Source: Vibrio mimicus
GTDB taxonomy: Bacteria; Pseudomonadota; Gammaproteobacteria; Enterobacterales; Vibrionaceae
DNA: 64,000 nt
Reading direction: 5' to 3'
NCBI RefSeq assembly: GCF_019048845.1
Contig: NZ_CP077425.1
Location: 806,001 to 870,000 of the forward strand
Each line of letters begins with the position of its first letter. Position 1 is the first letter of the stretch. The notes under the pieces are model-generated. The model saw nothing but the letters and a program-made list of their open reading frames with translations. It was not told the origin of the DNA and searched no databases. The position numbers and the translations under genes were made by a program. This document shows positions 46,721 to 55,587 of the stretch, piece after piece.

Positions 46721-47620
46721 TCATACCTGTGTCACTTTTTCGACACTGTCGTCATTATGACGATGAATTTTCAGTTGTGAGAGTGCCACGCCGCTGATGA
46801 CTAACAGGCCCCCAATCAAATGATATGGGTGAACCGTTTCACCCAATAATGTGGCGGCCAATGAAACAGAAAACACGGGTAGCAGGTTCATAAACATGGC
46901 GGTGGAGTCTGCACCAATTGCATCAATTGCTTTCACCCACATCCAAGGCGCGAGCAGCGAGGCTGCGATCCCAGCATAGGCGATCAGAGGAAGTGATCCC
47001 TCGGTTGGCAATAAGTGATCACTGGTTAGCCAGAGTGGAGTGAGCATAAATACCGCGCAAACGCCTTGTAGGTAGATCAACGTCCAGTTGCTAAAGGGCA
47101 TTTTCCAGCGTTTCAGAAGTACACAGTACAGAGCATATACTAAGGCTGCCATAACCATTAAAGCATCACCTTCGGTTACACTTTGGTGTAGGAAAAACAG
47201 TGGATTGCCTTCGCCTAGCATGTAGGCAAGGCCGCTTAAAGAAAGTACGCCGCCGATGACGCTGAGCGCTGAAATCGGTTTATTGAGCAAAGGTAAGCTA
47301 ATGAACACGCTCATCAAAGGTACAAATGAAGTGATCAGCGACATATTGGTCGCCGTTGTTGTCAGCCCCGCGTAGTAACCGAGGGATTGGTTAAGTACCA
47401 TGCCCAGCAAAGCCAAAAACGCGAGCTTGCTCAAATAGCGCTTAACGGTAGGCCATTGGCGGATGGCGCTAGGCAGGCAGAAAGGTGAGAGAATCAACAT
47501 AGCAACAAACCAACGGTAGAAGCTCATTGCACTGGGTTCAATCGTCGAAGCGGCGAGTTTGTTGACAATCGAGTTGCCACCCCAAATCAGCACAGTAAAA
47601 AATGGCAGAAGATAGATCAT
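46721..47620 (-). CDS. EamA/DMT-family permease
   Basis: The 299-residue protein has ten hydrophobic helices in two EamA repeats (LLPFFTVLIWGGNSIVNKLA at the start; the second half begins near ALMVMAALVYALYCVLL). The substrate is unknown; related proteins export amino acids or metabolites. The start at 47620 (MIYLLPFF) has GAGG 6 bases upstream. An AraC-type gene is divergent and is the likely regulator. Confidence 0.85.
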   Translation of the reverse strand: MIYLLPFFTVLIWGGNSIVNKLAASTIEPSAMSFYRWFVAMLILSPFCLPSAIRQWPTVKRYLSKLAFLALLGMVLNQSLGYYAGLTTTATNMSLITSFVPLMSVFISLPLLNKPISALSVIGGVLSLSGLAYMLGEGNPLFFLHQSVTEGDALMVMAALVYALYCVLLKRWKMPFSNWTLIYLQGVCAVFMLTPLWLTSDHLLPTEGSLPLIAYAGIAASLLAPWMWVKAIDAIGADSTAMFMNLLPVFSVSLAATLLGETVHPYHLIGGLLVISGVALSQLKIHRHNDDSVEKVTQV

Positions 47621-47719
47621 GTGCGCCTCGTCGCAATTTGTTCCTTGGGTTATAGTGTGGCAGGTCTTTATAATTACAACTATCTCCAAAAAGACATTGC
47701 GAGCGATAGGAAGACAAGA

Positions 47720-48511
47720 TTGAAAAAACGCACCCGACACCTACATCCCTCATTATCAATCGAGCATCCACCATCTGATGTATTTATGAATTTTGAGGCG
47801 TTTCTGTCCAATACAGAAACTCGTGAGCACAGCCACGCTTGGGGGCAAGTGCAGCTGATTTCTGGTGGGATCTTAGAAATGGAAGCGGAAGATACGCGTT
47901 TTTTGGCTCCGCCTCATTTGGCGATTTGGGTTCCTGCGGGCATTCGCCATCGAAGCTATAACCGTAAGCCGATTGAGTATTGTTCACTGAATATTGCTTC
48001 ACAACTGACCACTGCATTTCCTGCCAAAACCAGTTTAATTAAGGTGACATCGATTGTTTCGGCGATCATTGATGATTTCAGAGAACGTAACATCAATGTC
48101 GCGCAGAGCAGTGAAGATAAGCGATTGGTGCAAGTGTTGCTGGATCAACTGGCGACTCGCGAAACTCAGCATCATTTTCTTCCATCCACCAACCACAAGT
48201 ATTTAGCGCCGATTTTGGCTTCTGTAGAAGAGAATCCAACCGATAACACCACATTGCAGCAATGGGCGGAAAGGGTGCATACCACAGAACGAACCTTAGC
48301 GCGCCATTGTCAGGCAGAATTAGGAATGAGCTTTACCGAATGGCGGCTGCGAGTGCGCTATCTCTATTCCATGGAATTGTTGCGCCAAGGGCATGCCGTG
48401 AAAGAGGTGGCGTTAACGCTCGGCTATAACCAAGCCAGCCCATTTATCACTATGTTCAAAAAATACTCCGGGTTGACCCCGGAGCAGTATAAAAGTCGAT
48501 TATTAGCTTAG
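47720..48511 (+). CDS. AraC-family transcriptional regulator
   Basis: The 263-residue protein has an N-terminal cupin (SHAWGQVQLISGGILEMEAE, LAIWVPAGIRHRS) and a C-terminal AraC double HTH (AERVHTTERTLARHCQAELG, VKEVALTLGYNQASPFITMF). The start is taken at a TTG (47720) with AGGAAG 7 bases upstream; the next ATG (47786) would remove 22 residues. It faces the DMT permease and its 3' end overlaps the M14 gene by 9 bases. Control of the permease is inferred. Confidence 0.85.
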   Translation: MKKRTRHLHPSLSIEHPPSDVFMNFEAFLSNTETREHSHAWGQVQLISGGILEMEAEDTRFLAPPHLAIWVPAGIRHRSYNRKPIEYCSLNIASQLTTAFPAKTSLIKVTSIVSAIIDDFRERNINVAQSSEDKRLVQVLLDQLATRETQHHFLPSTNHKYLAPILASVEENPTDNTTLQQWAERVHTTERTLARHCQAELGMSFTEWRLRVRYLYSMELLRQGHAVKEVALTLGYNQASPFITMFKKYSGLTPEQYKSRLLA

Positions 48512-49435
48512 TAGGCTTGGTTCATTGACGAGTACATAATCGAGCGCGCCAGTGATGGCGGCGACTTGTGCATCATTGCAGTTTTGCGCCGTGACTTTTG
48601 GGCTATCTGGGTAGACTTCTGTGGTCGTACCGTAAGTGCAGTGGGTCATGCCACCACACAAACCCAGCGCTTTCATCGGGTAGAGGATGACGCCATCTGC
48701 GACTACGGGTGAGCCAATGATTTCGTTTTTTTCATCAGCAGGGGCAATATGAGTCACGCGGCGTACCGAATCAATCACAGCTTGTTGGAAAGCAAGCTGC
48801 GGATTTTCTGTGTCACCTACCGTGTAAAAACCATCAGGGATCGAGCCTTCAACATAGGCTTTGCCATCACGCGCTGCCAGTGCTGGGCGAAACTCAGATT
48901 CATCCGTATCGGTCGTTTCATGTAAATCTATGTGCAGCAAAATGGGCTCATGCTGAGCAACCATCGCCATCAGTAAGGCGGCTTCTTCTGCAGGACTGTT
49001 CTTAACAAAAGAGCGGTTAGGATCGATGGCATTTGGGTTCCAGCGGTTGATAGTTTCGTAGCCCCAAGGACTTACGCAGGGAGCCGCCAGCAGATTGAAG
49101 TGGTCTAAATAAGGCTCTGCGGCTGTCGCTAAAAATTGCAGCGCACCGTGCACACCACTGGTTTCGTAACCATGTACACCACCTGTGATCAATACGGTTG
49201 GTTTGCTTGTATCCCAGTTGCGACTTTTTACCACATACAGCGGGTAGCGTGCGGGATCATAAGAGAGTGCGCCATAAGTGTTCACATCGAATCGGTCATT
49301 CAATGTCATAATTTTCGGCACCACTTCTTGTTGATATTCACGCTGAATATGGCGTTGTTCCAGCCAAGCTTGGCGCTCAGCAGCTTGCCAAGGTTGCCCA
49401 GGTGTACCAATCGGATAGGTGTAAGACGCAGACAT
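48503..49435 (-). CDS. M14-family zinc deacylase / carboxypeptidase-like protein
   Basis: This 310-residue protein belongs to the M14 superfamily (succinylglutamate desuccinylase and aspartoacylase relatives). Zinc ligands are in GGVHGYETSG (His, Glu) and LHIDLHETTDTDES (second His). The catalytic Glu is in TTEVYPDSPK. It probably hydrolyses an N-acyl amino acid or a short peptide. There is no signal peptide. Two in-frame ATGs (49441, 49435) are possible; the second is better spaced. It overlaps the AraC gene end to end, convergently. Confidence 0.85.
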   Translation of the reverse strand: MSASYTYPIGTPGQPWQAAERQAWLEQRHIQREYQQEVVPKIMTLNDRFDVNTYGALSYDPARYPLYVVKSRNWDTSKPTVLITGGVHGYETSGVHGALQFLATAAEPYLDHFNLLAAPCVSPWGYETINRWNPNAIDPNRSFVKNSPAEEAALLMAMVAQHEPILLHIDLHETTDTDESEFRPALAARDGKAYVEGSIPDGFYTVGDTENPQLAFQQAVIDSVRRVTHIAPADEKNEIIGSPVVADGVILYPMKALGLCGGMTHCTYGTTTEVYPDSPKVTAQNCNDAQVAAITGALDYVLVNEPSLLS

Positions 49436-49553
49436 AATCATTCTCGGTTAATACGGAAGAAGAAAAAGAGTAAAGGCTATGGTCTACAGGAGCAATAGGA
49501 ATGTCATTCAGTGTGATCGGGATACATTATCTATTCTGAGTTTGATATCCCGA

Positions 49554-49581
49554 TTGAAAAAGACCTCCAGCGGGAGGTCTT
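49554..49581 (-). terminator. Terminator after the stefin-like gene
   Basis: AAGACCTCC and GGAGGTCTT form a 9-bp stem with AGCG loop; on the minus strand a five-T run follows. It ends the stefin-like gene. Confidence 0.82.
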
Positions 49582-49638
49582 GAGGCATGAAATATGAGTA
49601 GATGACAGAAAATTATTCTGTCGCACAAAGGGTTTAGT

Positions 49639-49911
49639 TTAATAATCTAAACGCTGAATGTGCGTGATGCCTACCTTTCCTTCCAAGTCCTTAAACATGT
49701 GAACCATGGCTGGATAAGGTTGAGATCCGGGGTAGACCATCTCGGCATTACAGAAGAAAGCGTAATTGCAGCCTGCGACCACTTGTGTCGCTACTGCAAC
49801 AGGTCTATAGCTCACACCCACAAAGCCTTCGATACCGCTTGCAAATGCTGCTTTATCTTCGTTGGAGAGTTCATGGAACAGTCCCCAGCCACCTAACATT
49901 GTATTAGCCAT
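49639..49911 (-). CDS. Stefin-like (cystatin superfamily) small protein
   Basis: The 90-residue protein shows the marks of stefins: Gly7-Gly8 near the N-terminus, a helix (residues 17-31), the papain-binding loop motif QVVAG at 43-47 followed by CNYAFFCNAEMV, and a C-terminal MVHMFKDLEGKVGITHIQRL that recalls the stefin segment LKVFKSLPG. Stefins are intracellular inhibitors of papain-like cysteine proteases. There is no signal peptide, so it is cytoplasmic or released by other means. Two Cys (48 and 54) are unusual for stefins. AAGGAAAA precedes the ATG. It is transcribed alone. Homology is by eye. Confidence 0.7.
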   Translation of the reverse strand: MANTMLGGWGLFHELSNEDKAAFASGIEGFVGVSYRPVAVATQVVAGCNYAFFCNAEMVYPGSQPYPAMVHMFKDLEGKVGITHIQRLDY

Positions 49912-50180
49912 TTTGATTTTCCTTATTGTTTGCTCTAGATATGAGCAATATGAGTTTAGTTGAGTATTTGGAAAATGCAGTTTTTAATACGACACCGCTT
50001 CACACTGGGGTAGAGCGTGGTTTGAGTCGGTTTCCACAAGGTTTAGCTAAATGGGGGAAAAGATAAATAAAATGATTGCGCAGTGGCGCAGCTATCATTT
50101 TTAATAAAGTCAGTTTATTGGATAAATGCGAAAATAAATATAGATGATTGAATTTTCAAGAAGATAAAATATATGACGAG

Positions 50181-50390
50181 TTAGTGAAGCTTAAAATTCC
50201 CTAATTCCACGCCTGTATCAGATAATATTTTCCCTGATTGCTGTATTTCACAGAAATTAAAATAGATTGGGTAATGATTGGAATTAATTCTTGGTAATAT
50301 ATGACGTTGTAAAATGTCACTATTTAATTGATGAATTTGAGCTGACCAATGGAGATTATTTTTCAGGAGATGAAATTCGATTTTTATCAT
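50181..50390 (-). CDS. Possible small protein in an AT-rich stretch
   Basis: A 69-residue frame (MIKIEFHLLKNNLHWSAQIH) runs through an AT-rich 600-base region between the stefin-like gene and cspV. There is no ribosome site before the ATG and no family I recognise. It lies in the only local stretch with unusual composition. It may be a true small gene or chance. Confidence 0.35.
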   Translation of the reverse strand: MIKIEFHLLKNNLHWSAQIHQLNSDILQRHILPRINSNHYPIYFNFCEIQQSGKILSDTGVELGNFKLH

Positions 50391-50536
50391 GGGTTAAATT
50401 TTCTTGTTGGTGAGATTTCTCACGTAATAGTTGATACCAGTGTCGCTGGCGAGACGTTCTTCGAGACATATTTTACTCGTGGTGATGATTTTAAAAGAAG
50501 TAAAGGGAGAGAGTAGTCAAGGTATTGCTGAGTGGT

Positions 50537-50562
50537 TAAAGCGTGGCGCCTGAGCACCACGC
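50537..50562 (-). terminator. Probable terminator after cspV
   Basis: GCGTGGCGC and GCACCACGC pair around CTGA with one mismatch. On the minus strand GCTTTAAC follows. It lies 10 bases after the cspV stop. Confidence 0.55.
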
Positions 50563-50571
50563 AGAAAAAGC

Positions 50572-50784
50572 TTACAGCGTAACTACGTTAGACGCTTGTG
50601 GGCCTTTCTTACCTTGTTCAACAGTGAAGCTAACACGTTGACCTTCAGTCAAAGTTTTGAAACCTTCTGACTGGATAGAATTAAAGTGAACAAACACATC
50701 GTTGCCACCGTTGTCTTGAGTAAGAAAACCGAAACCTTTAGTTTCGTTGAACCATTTTACAGAACCAGTCATTTTATTAGACAT
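50572..50784 (-). CDS. cspV: Cold-shock protein CspV
   Basis: The 70-residue OB-fold protein has both nucleic-acid motifs, RNP1 (KGFGFL) and RNP2 (VFVHF). It binds single-stranded RNA/DNA and acts as an RNA chaperone in the cold. V. cholerae CspV is strongly cold-induced and has been linked to biofilm and type VI secretion. A long AT-rich leader lies upstream (50785 to about 51000), as usual for cold-shock genes. Confidence 0.95.
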   Translation of the reverse strand: MSNKMTGSVKWFNETKGFGFLTQDNGGNDVFVHFNSIQSEGFKTLTEGQRVSFTVEQGKKGPQASNVVTL

Positions 50785-51256
50785 AGAGACCTCTAGAGAT
50801 AATTTTTACAGTAATTTATTAGGGCTTAAAACAAAAGCTATTATATGGAGTATTAAGGAGAAGCTATCACAGAGGTTGAACGAAGGGTATCGAAAAAAGA
50901 CTGAGGTAAAACTTGAACTAAATTTCATTAATAGCTCATTTGTCTGAGCTGTGTGTGAGTATACATGGAAAAAGAGTTATGACTAGGATTATTTTCAGAA
51001 TAAGCTAATTATTTTATTTTCTCTGTAAAATTGAGAGGCTTGTTCATGTAAAACCTTGCGTGTAACCATTGAGCCGTATCGGCATTCCACTATCTTGAAC
51101 GATTACGGTGGAATACTTCTCACCATTGAATTTTCCCGCTGCACTAAAGCTACTATCGCGCTGATGATAGCGAATGCTTGATTGGATCTGCTAAATAAAC
51201 AATGCCGCGGAGTAAACCGCGACATTGTGCAGAGTGATGGAGATAAACGACAGGAT
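50785..51256 (-). other. cspV upstream leader and intergenic region
   Basis: The first 200 bases upstream of cspV are AT-rich and should hold its promoter and 5' leader. AGCTCA/TGAGCT (50933-50950) forms a small hairpin. An imperfect hairpin CGCGG/CCGCG (51201-51226) lies after the MFS fragment and may end it. No coding frame is supported. Confidence 0.45.
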
Positions 51257-51716
51257 TTAACGCCGAACCGGACGCAATACCACAATTGCAGAACCAAACA
51301 GTAAAATGGCGAGGAGTGCCATTGCCCAATTACCCATACTGTAAGCCAGTCCGGCGGTGGCAGACCACACAGCCACACCGATGTGCATCATAGTCATTGC
51401 CCATGAAAGTAGTCGCCCACGATGTTGGGACGACAAATCTGAGAGATAACTTTGCAGTGCGGGTGAGCCTATACCTCCGGCGAGTGCCCAAAAAAACAGC
51501 GGCAGCATCAGTAAAGTAAGCTGCTGCGCAGGATAGAGGTAAAATCCGACACTGCTCACCAGACAAACTACCAAAGCCAGTCGCATGATTGGTCTTCCGC
51601 TTTCAAAACGATGAGCAAGGCGAGGGAGCAATACATTGCCCAACACGCTGACAAATCCCAGTACGGCATAGAGACTGCCGACTGACCAGATCGGCCAGTC
51701 TTCTGCAATCCTTCAG
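51257..51716 (-). pseudogene. 3' fragment of an MFS transporter gene
   Basis: The frame from about 51716 to 51257 encodes about 150 residues with four to five membrane helices: AVLGFVSVLGNVLLPRLAHR, then SYLSDLSSQHRGRLLSWAMT, the motif-A-like loop of the second half. The first six helices of a 12-helix transporter are missing. The frame enters noncoding sequence upstream of 51716 with no ribosome site or start. It is a remnant of a deletion or rearrangement; an in-frame short protein start near 51646 is unlikely to be functional. Confidence 0.75.
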
Positions 51717-52035
51717 CTACAAAGCTACGCCTCTTGCTAAAAGCAAAAGGTGAGTCTTATCGCTGATGAAGATTTAAAAGATTAAGCTCCGAGCAACACT
51801 TCATCGTGTTAATGCGCGGAGTTCAGCCTTCTAACAAAACTCTTGAAAAGGATGTAAAGCATTGCAGAAAAGTTCCTAAATTATTGCTGGGCGTGAATTT
51901 ACCTCATCCCTCGAATGGGGGTCAACCAAAGGCACTTTTTAATCGTTTCGTTGAAGTCATCACAGCATTTCCCTTGCTAGGGTGATTGGTGTTACATTTT
52001 GTCACGATTTCAACCATGAATAAGAGAGATGATGT
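51717..52035. other. Noncoding region upstream of the MFS fragment and DUF808 gene
   Basis: No coding frame is supported. An imperfect hairpin starts CTCCGAGCAACAC and ends GTGTTAATGCGCGGAG (51788-51821). This region replaces the missing 5' part of the MFS gene. It may hold the DUF808 promoter at the right end. Confidence 0.4.
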
Positions 52036-52971
52036 ATGGCAGGCGCAAGCTTATTGACCCTACTCGATGATATTGCGACGGTACTGGATGATGTGGCTGT
52101 GATGTCGAAAATGGCCGCAAAAAAGACGGCGGGTGTGCTGGGAGATGACTTAGCGCTCAATGCGCAGCAAGTCTCTGGCGTGGCAGCAGAACGTGAAATT
52201 CCGGTGGTGTGGGCGGTCGCCAAAGGTTCGTTTCGCAATAAGCTGATTTTGGTTCCGGCAGCACTCATCATCAGTTCCATCGCTCCTTGGTTGATCATGC
52301 CTTTGCTGCTACTCGGTGGTTTATTTCTCTGTTTTGAAGGCGCAGAGAAGATCCTCGAAAAATGGCTGCATCCAGTACCCAAACAGGATGCCGAACAACG
52401 CGCTGCCGCTATGATGACTGAGGGCTTAGAAGCAGAAAGCTTGGCGACAGAAAGTGTGGCTGAGTACGAAAAGCGTAAAATAGGTGGTGCGATCCGCACC
52501 GATTTTATTCTGTCGGCAGAAATCATTGTGATCGCTCTTGGTACCGTGCAGGGGCAATCCATGCTCACGCAAATTCTGGTGGTCAGCTTGATTGCGGTCA
52601 TCATGACGATCGGCGTGTACGGCCTAGTGGCAGGCATAGTGAAGTTGGATGATTTAGGCTTCTATCTGCAACGCCAATCCAAAGGCCAAGGACTCAAAGC
52701 CAGTTTAGGTGGTGTGTTAGTGCGTTTTGCGCCCAAGTTGATGAAAGGGCTGACTGTAGTCGGAACCGCGGCGATGTTTTTAGTCGGCGGCGGGATCGTG
52801 GTGCATAACGTGCCCGTAGTGCATCATGCCCTTGAGCTGATACTCAATACGGTTGAATCATGGCCTGCGGTGGGGGCGCTTATGCCGACCCTCATTAATG
52901 GTGTGATTGGGGTGGCGGCTGGCAGCCTTTTAGTGGTTGTGATGGAAGTGTGGCACAAACTTCGCGGTTAA
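52036..52971 (+). CDS. DUF808 (YedI-like) membrane protein
   Basis: The 311-residue protein matches the DUF808 family: ASLLTLLDDIATVLDDVAVM, KMAAKKTAGVLGDDLALNAQ and the helices LILVPAALIISSIAPWLIMP. It has about four to six membrane helices and is an inner-membrane protein of unknown function. GAGAGATGATGT precedes the ATG. It stands alone. Confidence 0.9.
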   Translation: MAGASLLTLLDDIATVLDDVAVMSKMAAKKTAGVLGDDLALNAQQVSGVAAEREIPVVWAVAKGSFRNKLILVPAALIISSIAPWLIMPLLLLGGLFLCFEGAEKILEKWLHPVPKQDAEQRAAAMMTEGLEAESLATESVAEYEKRKIGGAIRTDFILSAEIIVIALGTVQGQSMLTQILVVSLIAVIMTIGVYGLVAGIVKLDDLGFYLQRQSKGQGLKASLGGVLVRFAPKLMKGLTVVGTAAMFLVGGGIVVHNVPVVHHALELILNTVESWPAVGALMPTLINGVIGVAAGSLLVVVMEVWHKLRG

Positions 52972-53135
52972 TTCTCTCGCCTAGCTGTCGCTCCAAGTCG
53001 TTTGGAGAATCTCCTGCTTATTGGCAGTGACAGCGGTGTTGGCTACAACATGAAGTAGGGTATCCGTAAAATTCTCGTTGTTATTTTCGGGAAGGCAAAT
53101 AAACTAGCGGCTTTTGTTTTTCGGCGGTCGATATT

Positions 53136-54269
53136 ATGCAGTGTGAGTTCTTTATTCAAAAACGGTGTACCTCTTGCCACCAGTGTGCGCAGCCGTATTC
53201 CCAACAAGTTGAGAATAAAGATCAGCAGTTGCGTGAGTTGATTGCGCCAGCCATGGATTTGCAGTGGTTACCCCCTGTCACCAGTGCTGACACCGCGTTT
53301 CGCAATAAAGCTAAAATGGTGGTGCTCGGTGCGGCTCACGCGCCGATTTTAGGCATTGAAGATGCACAAGGTCAGCCTTTGTCGCTGGTGACTTGCCCGC
53401 TTTATCCGCAGCCCATGCAAGAGCTGCTCGCTTATCTGGAAAACTGGATCCGTATCGCGGGTATTCCGCCCTATAACAAGCTGAAGAAAAAAGGTGAGCT
53501 GAAGTTTATTCTGCTCACCCGCAGTGAAAACAGTGGCCAATTTATGCTGCGTTTTGTGGCGCGCAGCCATGCGGTGCTTGAGCGAATTGAACGCAATTTG
53601 CCGACATTGATCGCGGCTTTCCCGACGATCGAAGTCGTTTCTGTCAATATCCAGCCGGTGCATATGGCGCGTTTAGAAGGCGAAGAGGAAATTTTCCTCA
53701 CCGAAACGCAAAGCCTGCTAGAGCAGTTCAACGATGTGCCTATGGTGATTCGCCCGAAAAGCTTTTTCCAAACTAATCCCAAAGTGGCTGAGCAGCTATA
53801 CGCGACCGCGCGTGCTTGGGTGCGCGAGATTGCGCCAACGCAAATGTGGGATCTGTTTTGTGGCGTTGGTGGCTTTGCGCTGCATTGCGCCGCGCCAGAC
53901 ACTGCTGTGACGGGCATTGAAATTGAACCAGAAGCGATTGCCAGCGCGCAACGTTCGGCGCAAATGATGGGGATTGATAATCTCAGCTTTGCGGCGCTCG
54001 ATTCTGCCAAGTTTTCGCAAAGCCAGATGAGTGCACCAGAGTTAGTGTTGGTCAATCCTCCGCGTCGTGGCTTGGGCAGCGAGCTGACCGCGCAGTTGGA
54101 AGCGCTCGCACCAAAACACATTCTTTATTCCAGCTGTAACCCGCAGACCATGGTCAAAGACATCGCTGAGCTCGCCAGTTACCAAATGATTCGCGTGCAG
54201 TGGTTTGATATGTTCCCGCATACGGATCACGCTGAAGTGCTGACCTTGTTGGTCAAAAAAGACCACTAG
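53136..54269 (+). CDS. rlmC: 23S rRNA (uracil-747-C5)-methyltransferase
   Basis: The 377-residue enzyme matches RlmC (RumB). The N-terminus has the Fe-S cysteines [15 protein letters not shown], with a fourth Cys near residue 88 (LVTCPLYPQ). The SAM site is [14 protein letters not shown] and the catalytic Cys is in YSSCNPQTM. It methylates C5 of U747 in 23S rRNA. The length and lack of a TRAM domain fit RlmC rather than RlmD. Confidence 0.94.
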   Translation: MQCEFFIQKRCTSCHQCAQPYSQQVENKDQQLRELIAPAMDLQWLPPVTSADTAFRNKAKMVVLGAAHAPILGIEDAQGQPLSLVTCPLYPQPMQELLAYLENWIRIAGIPPYNKLKKKGELKFILLTRSENSGQFMLRFVARSHAVLERIERNLPTLIAAFPTIEVVSVNIQPVHMARLEGEEEIFLTETQSLLEQFNDVPMVIRPKSFFQTNPKVAEQLYATARAWVREIAPTQMWDLFCGVGGFALHCAAPDTAVTGIEIEPEAIASAQRSAQMMGIDNLSFAALDSAKFSQSQMSAPELVLVNPPRRGLGSELTAQLEALAPKHILYSSCNPQTMVKDIAELASYQMIRVQWFDMFPHTDHAEVLTLLVKKDH

Positions 54270-54276
54270 AAATGAA

Positions 54277-54300
54277 AAAGGAGAGGCTTGCCTCTCCTTT
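54277..54300. terminator. Bidirectional terminator between rlmC and pyrC
   Basis: AAAGGAGAGGC and GCCTCTCCTTT form a perfect 11-bp stem around TT. The arms are flanked by A-run and T-run, so it serves both converging genes. Confidence 0.85.
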
Positions 54301-54318
54301 GATGTCACTGGACTGAGC

Positions 54319-55347
54319 TTATTGCACAGCCCACTCGATGTTTTCACCGGCACGGATCGGCACCACGATATCGCTGCCAAACGGCATGCTTTCCGCAACT
54401 GGCCAGGCTTGCTTGGTGAGCGTGACGGTCTCTTGGTTGCGAGGCAGGCCGTAGAAGTCAGGGCCATTAAAGCTGGCAAAGGCTTCCAGATTTTCGAGCT
54501 TGCCTTCTTTTTCAAACACTTCGGCATACAGCTCAAGAGCCGCATGGGCTGTGTAAGAACCTGCGCAGCCACAAGCGGCTTCTTTGCGGCCTTTGGCGTG
54601 CGGGGCAGAGTCAGTGCCGAGGAAGAATTTTTTGCTGCCTGAGGTTGCCGCTGCCACTAACGCGTGTTGGTGGGTAGCACGTTTTAGAATCGGTAAGCAG
54701 TAGAAATGTGGGCGAATACCGCCAACCAGCATGTGGTTGCGGTTAAACAGCAAATGGTGAGCGGTAATGGTCGCCGCAACGTTATCGCCTGCTTGTTGCA
54801 CAAAGGTAACTGCATCGGCGGTGGTGATGTGTTCAAGCACAATTTTCAGTTGCGGAAAATCATTCACGATCGGCGCAAGCACGGTGTCTAGAAAGGCCTT
54901 TTCACGGTCAAAAATGTCGACTTCGTGCGTGGTAACTTCACCGTGTACCAGAAGCAACATGCCGACTTCCTGCATCGCTTGCAGAACTGGGTAAATGTTT
55001 TTGGCTGAAGTTACGCCTGAATCCGAGTTGGTGGTCGCACCGGCTGGGTAAAGCTTAGCTGCAACGACTTTGCCTGACGCTTTGGCTTTGCGAATTTCCT
55101 CAGGTGATGTGTTATCGGTGAGGTAAAGCGCCATCAAAGGTTCAAAGTGCGCTTGTGGCTGAGCGGCCATAATGCGCTCACGATAGGCTAAAGCCATCTC
55201 GGTGGTGGTTACAGGGGGAACCGTGTTAGGCATGATCAGCGCGCGGCCGTTATAACGGCTGATGTCGCGTACGGTATCGGCAAGTACATCGCCATCGCGA
55301 AGGTGAACGTGCCAGTCGTCTGGGCGTGTAATCGTCAGTGTTGTCAT
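54319..55347 (-). CDS. pyrC: Dihydroorotase
   Basis: The 342-residue enzyme matches PyrC (348 residues in E. coli). The zinc ligands are [11 protein letters not shown], the carboxylated Lys in [22 protein letters not shown], and the Asp in LGTDSAPH. It closes dihydroorotate in pyrimidine synthesis. The start at 55347 ([12 protein letters not shown]) follows GGGAG; the open frame upstream is not family-like. A PurR-like box lies about 50-65 bases upstream. Confidence 0.95.
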   Translation of the reverse strand: MTTLTITRPDDWHVHLRDGDVLADTVRDISRYNGRALIMPNTVPPVTTTEMALAYRERIMAAQPQAHFEPLMALYLTDNTSPEEIRKAKASGKVVAAKLYPAGATTNSDSGVTSAKNIYPVLQAMQEVGMLLLVHGEVTTHEVDIFDREKAFLDTVLAPIVNDFPQLKIVLEHITTADAVTFVQQAGDNVAATITAHHLLFNRNHMLVGGIRPHFYCLPILKRATHQHALVAAATSGSKKFFLGTDSAPHAKGRKEAACGCAGSYTAHAALELYAEVFEKEGKLENLEAFASFNGPDFYGLPRNQETVTLTKQAWPVAESMPFGSDIVVPIRAGENIEWAVQ

Positions 55348-55383
55348 TGAGTGCTCCCACCATGAATGCATGAAATGATTGGA

Positions 55384-55417
55384 GCCTAAAGCGTCGCGCA
55401 AACGCTTCCGCTTAGGC
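55384..55417 (-). promoter_or_regulatory. PurR-like box inside an inverted repeat upstream of pyrC
   Basis: GCGCAAACGCTTCCGC at 55396-55411 matches the PurR consensus ACGCAAACGTTTTCGT at 12 of 16 positions. It is nested in an inverted repeat, GCCTAAAGCG against CGCTTAGGC. In E. coli pyrC is repressed by PurR. The assignment is by eye. Confidence 0.5.
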
Positions 55418-55587
55418 GACAGGATGATAGTGGAAAGTGTAATCCATTTCATCCTTTATTTAATTTCAGGTGGTTAGACACTCATTTATTTCGGAGGGAA
55501 ACAATCCCCTGTTGTAACAACTTGTTAGTCTGAGGTGACGATTTGTTCTATGATGTTGCGCAAATGACAACAGCCAAAGGAAGCACC

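Noticed and set aside
51103..51378. Frame of 91 codons across the end of the MFS fragment
   Set aside because: Different frame from the recognisable transporter sequence; no start signal.
51788..51821. Hairpin considered as an integron attC site (VCR-like)
   Set aside because: The core sites RYYYAAC and GTTRRRY are not both present and the length is too short.
52002..52637. Frame of 211 codons opposite the DUF808 gene
   Set aside because: Shadow of a well-supported gene.
53471..54121. Frame of 216 codons opposite rlmC
   Set aside because: Shadow; rlmC has all catalytic motifs.
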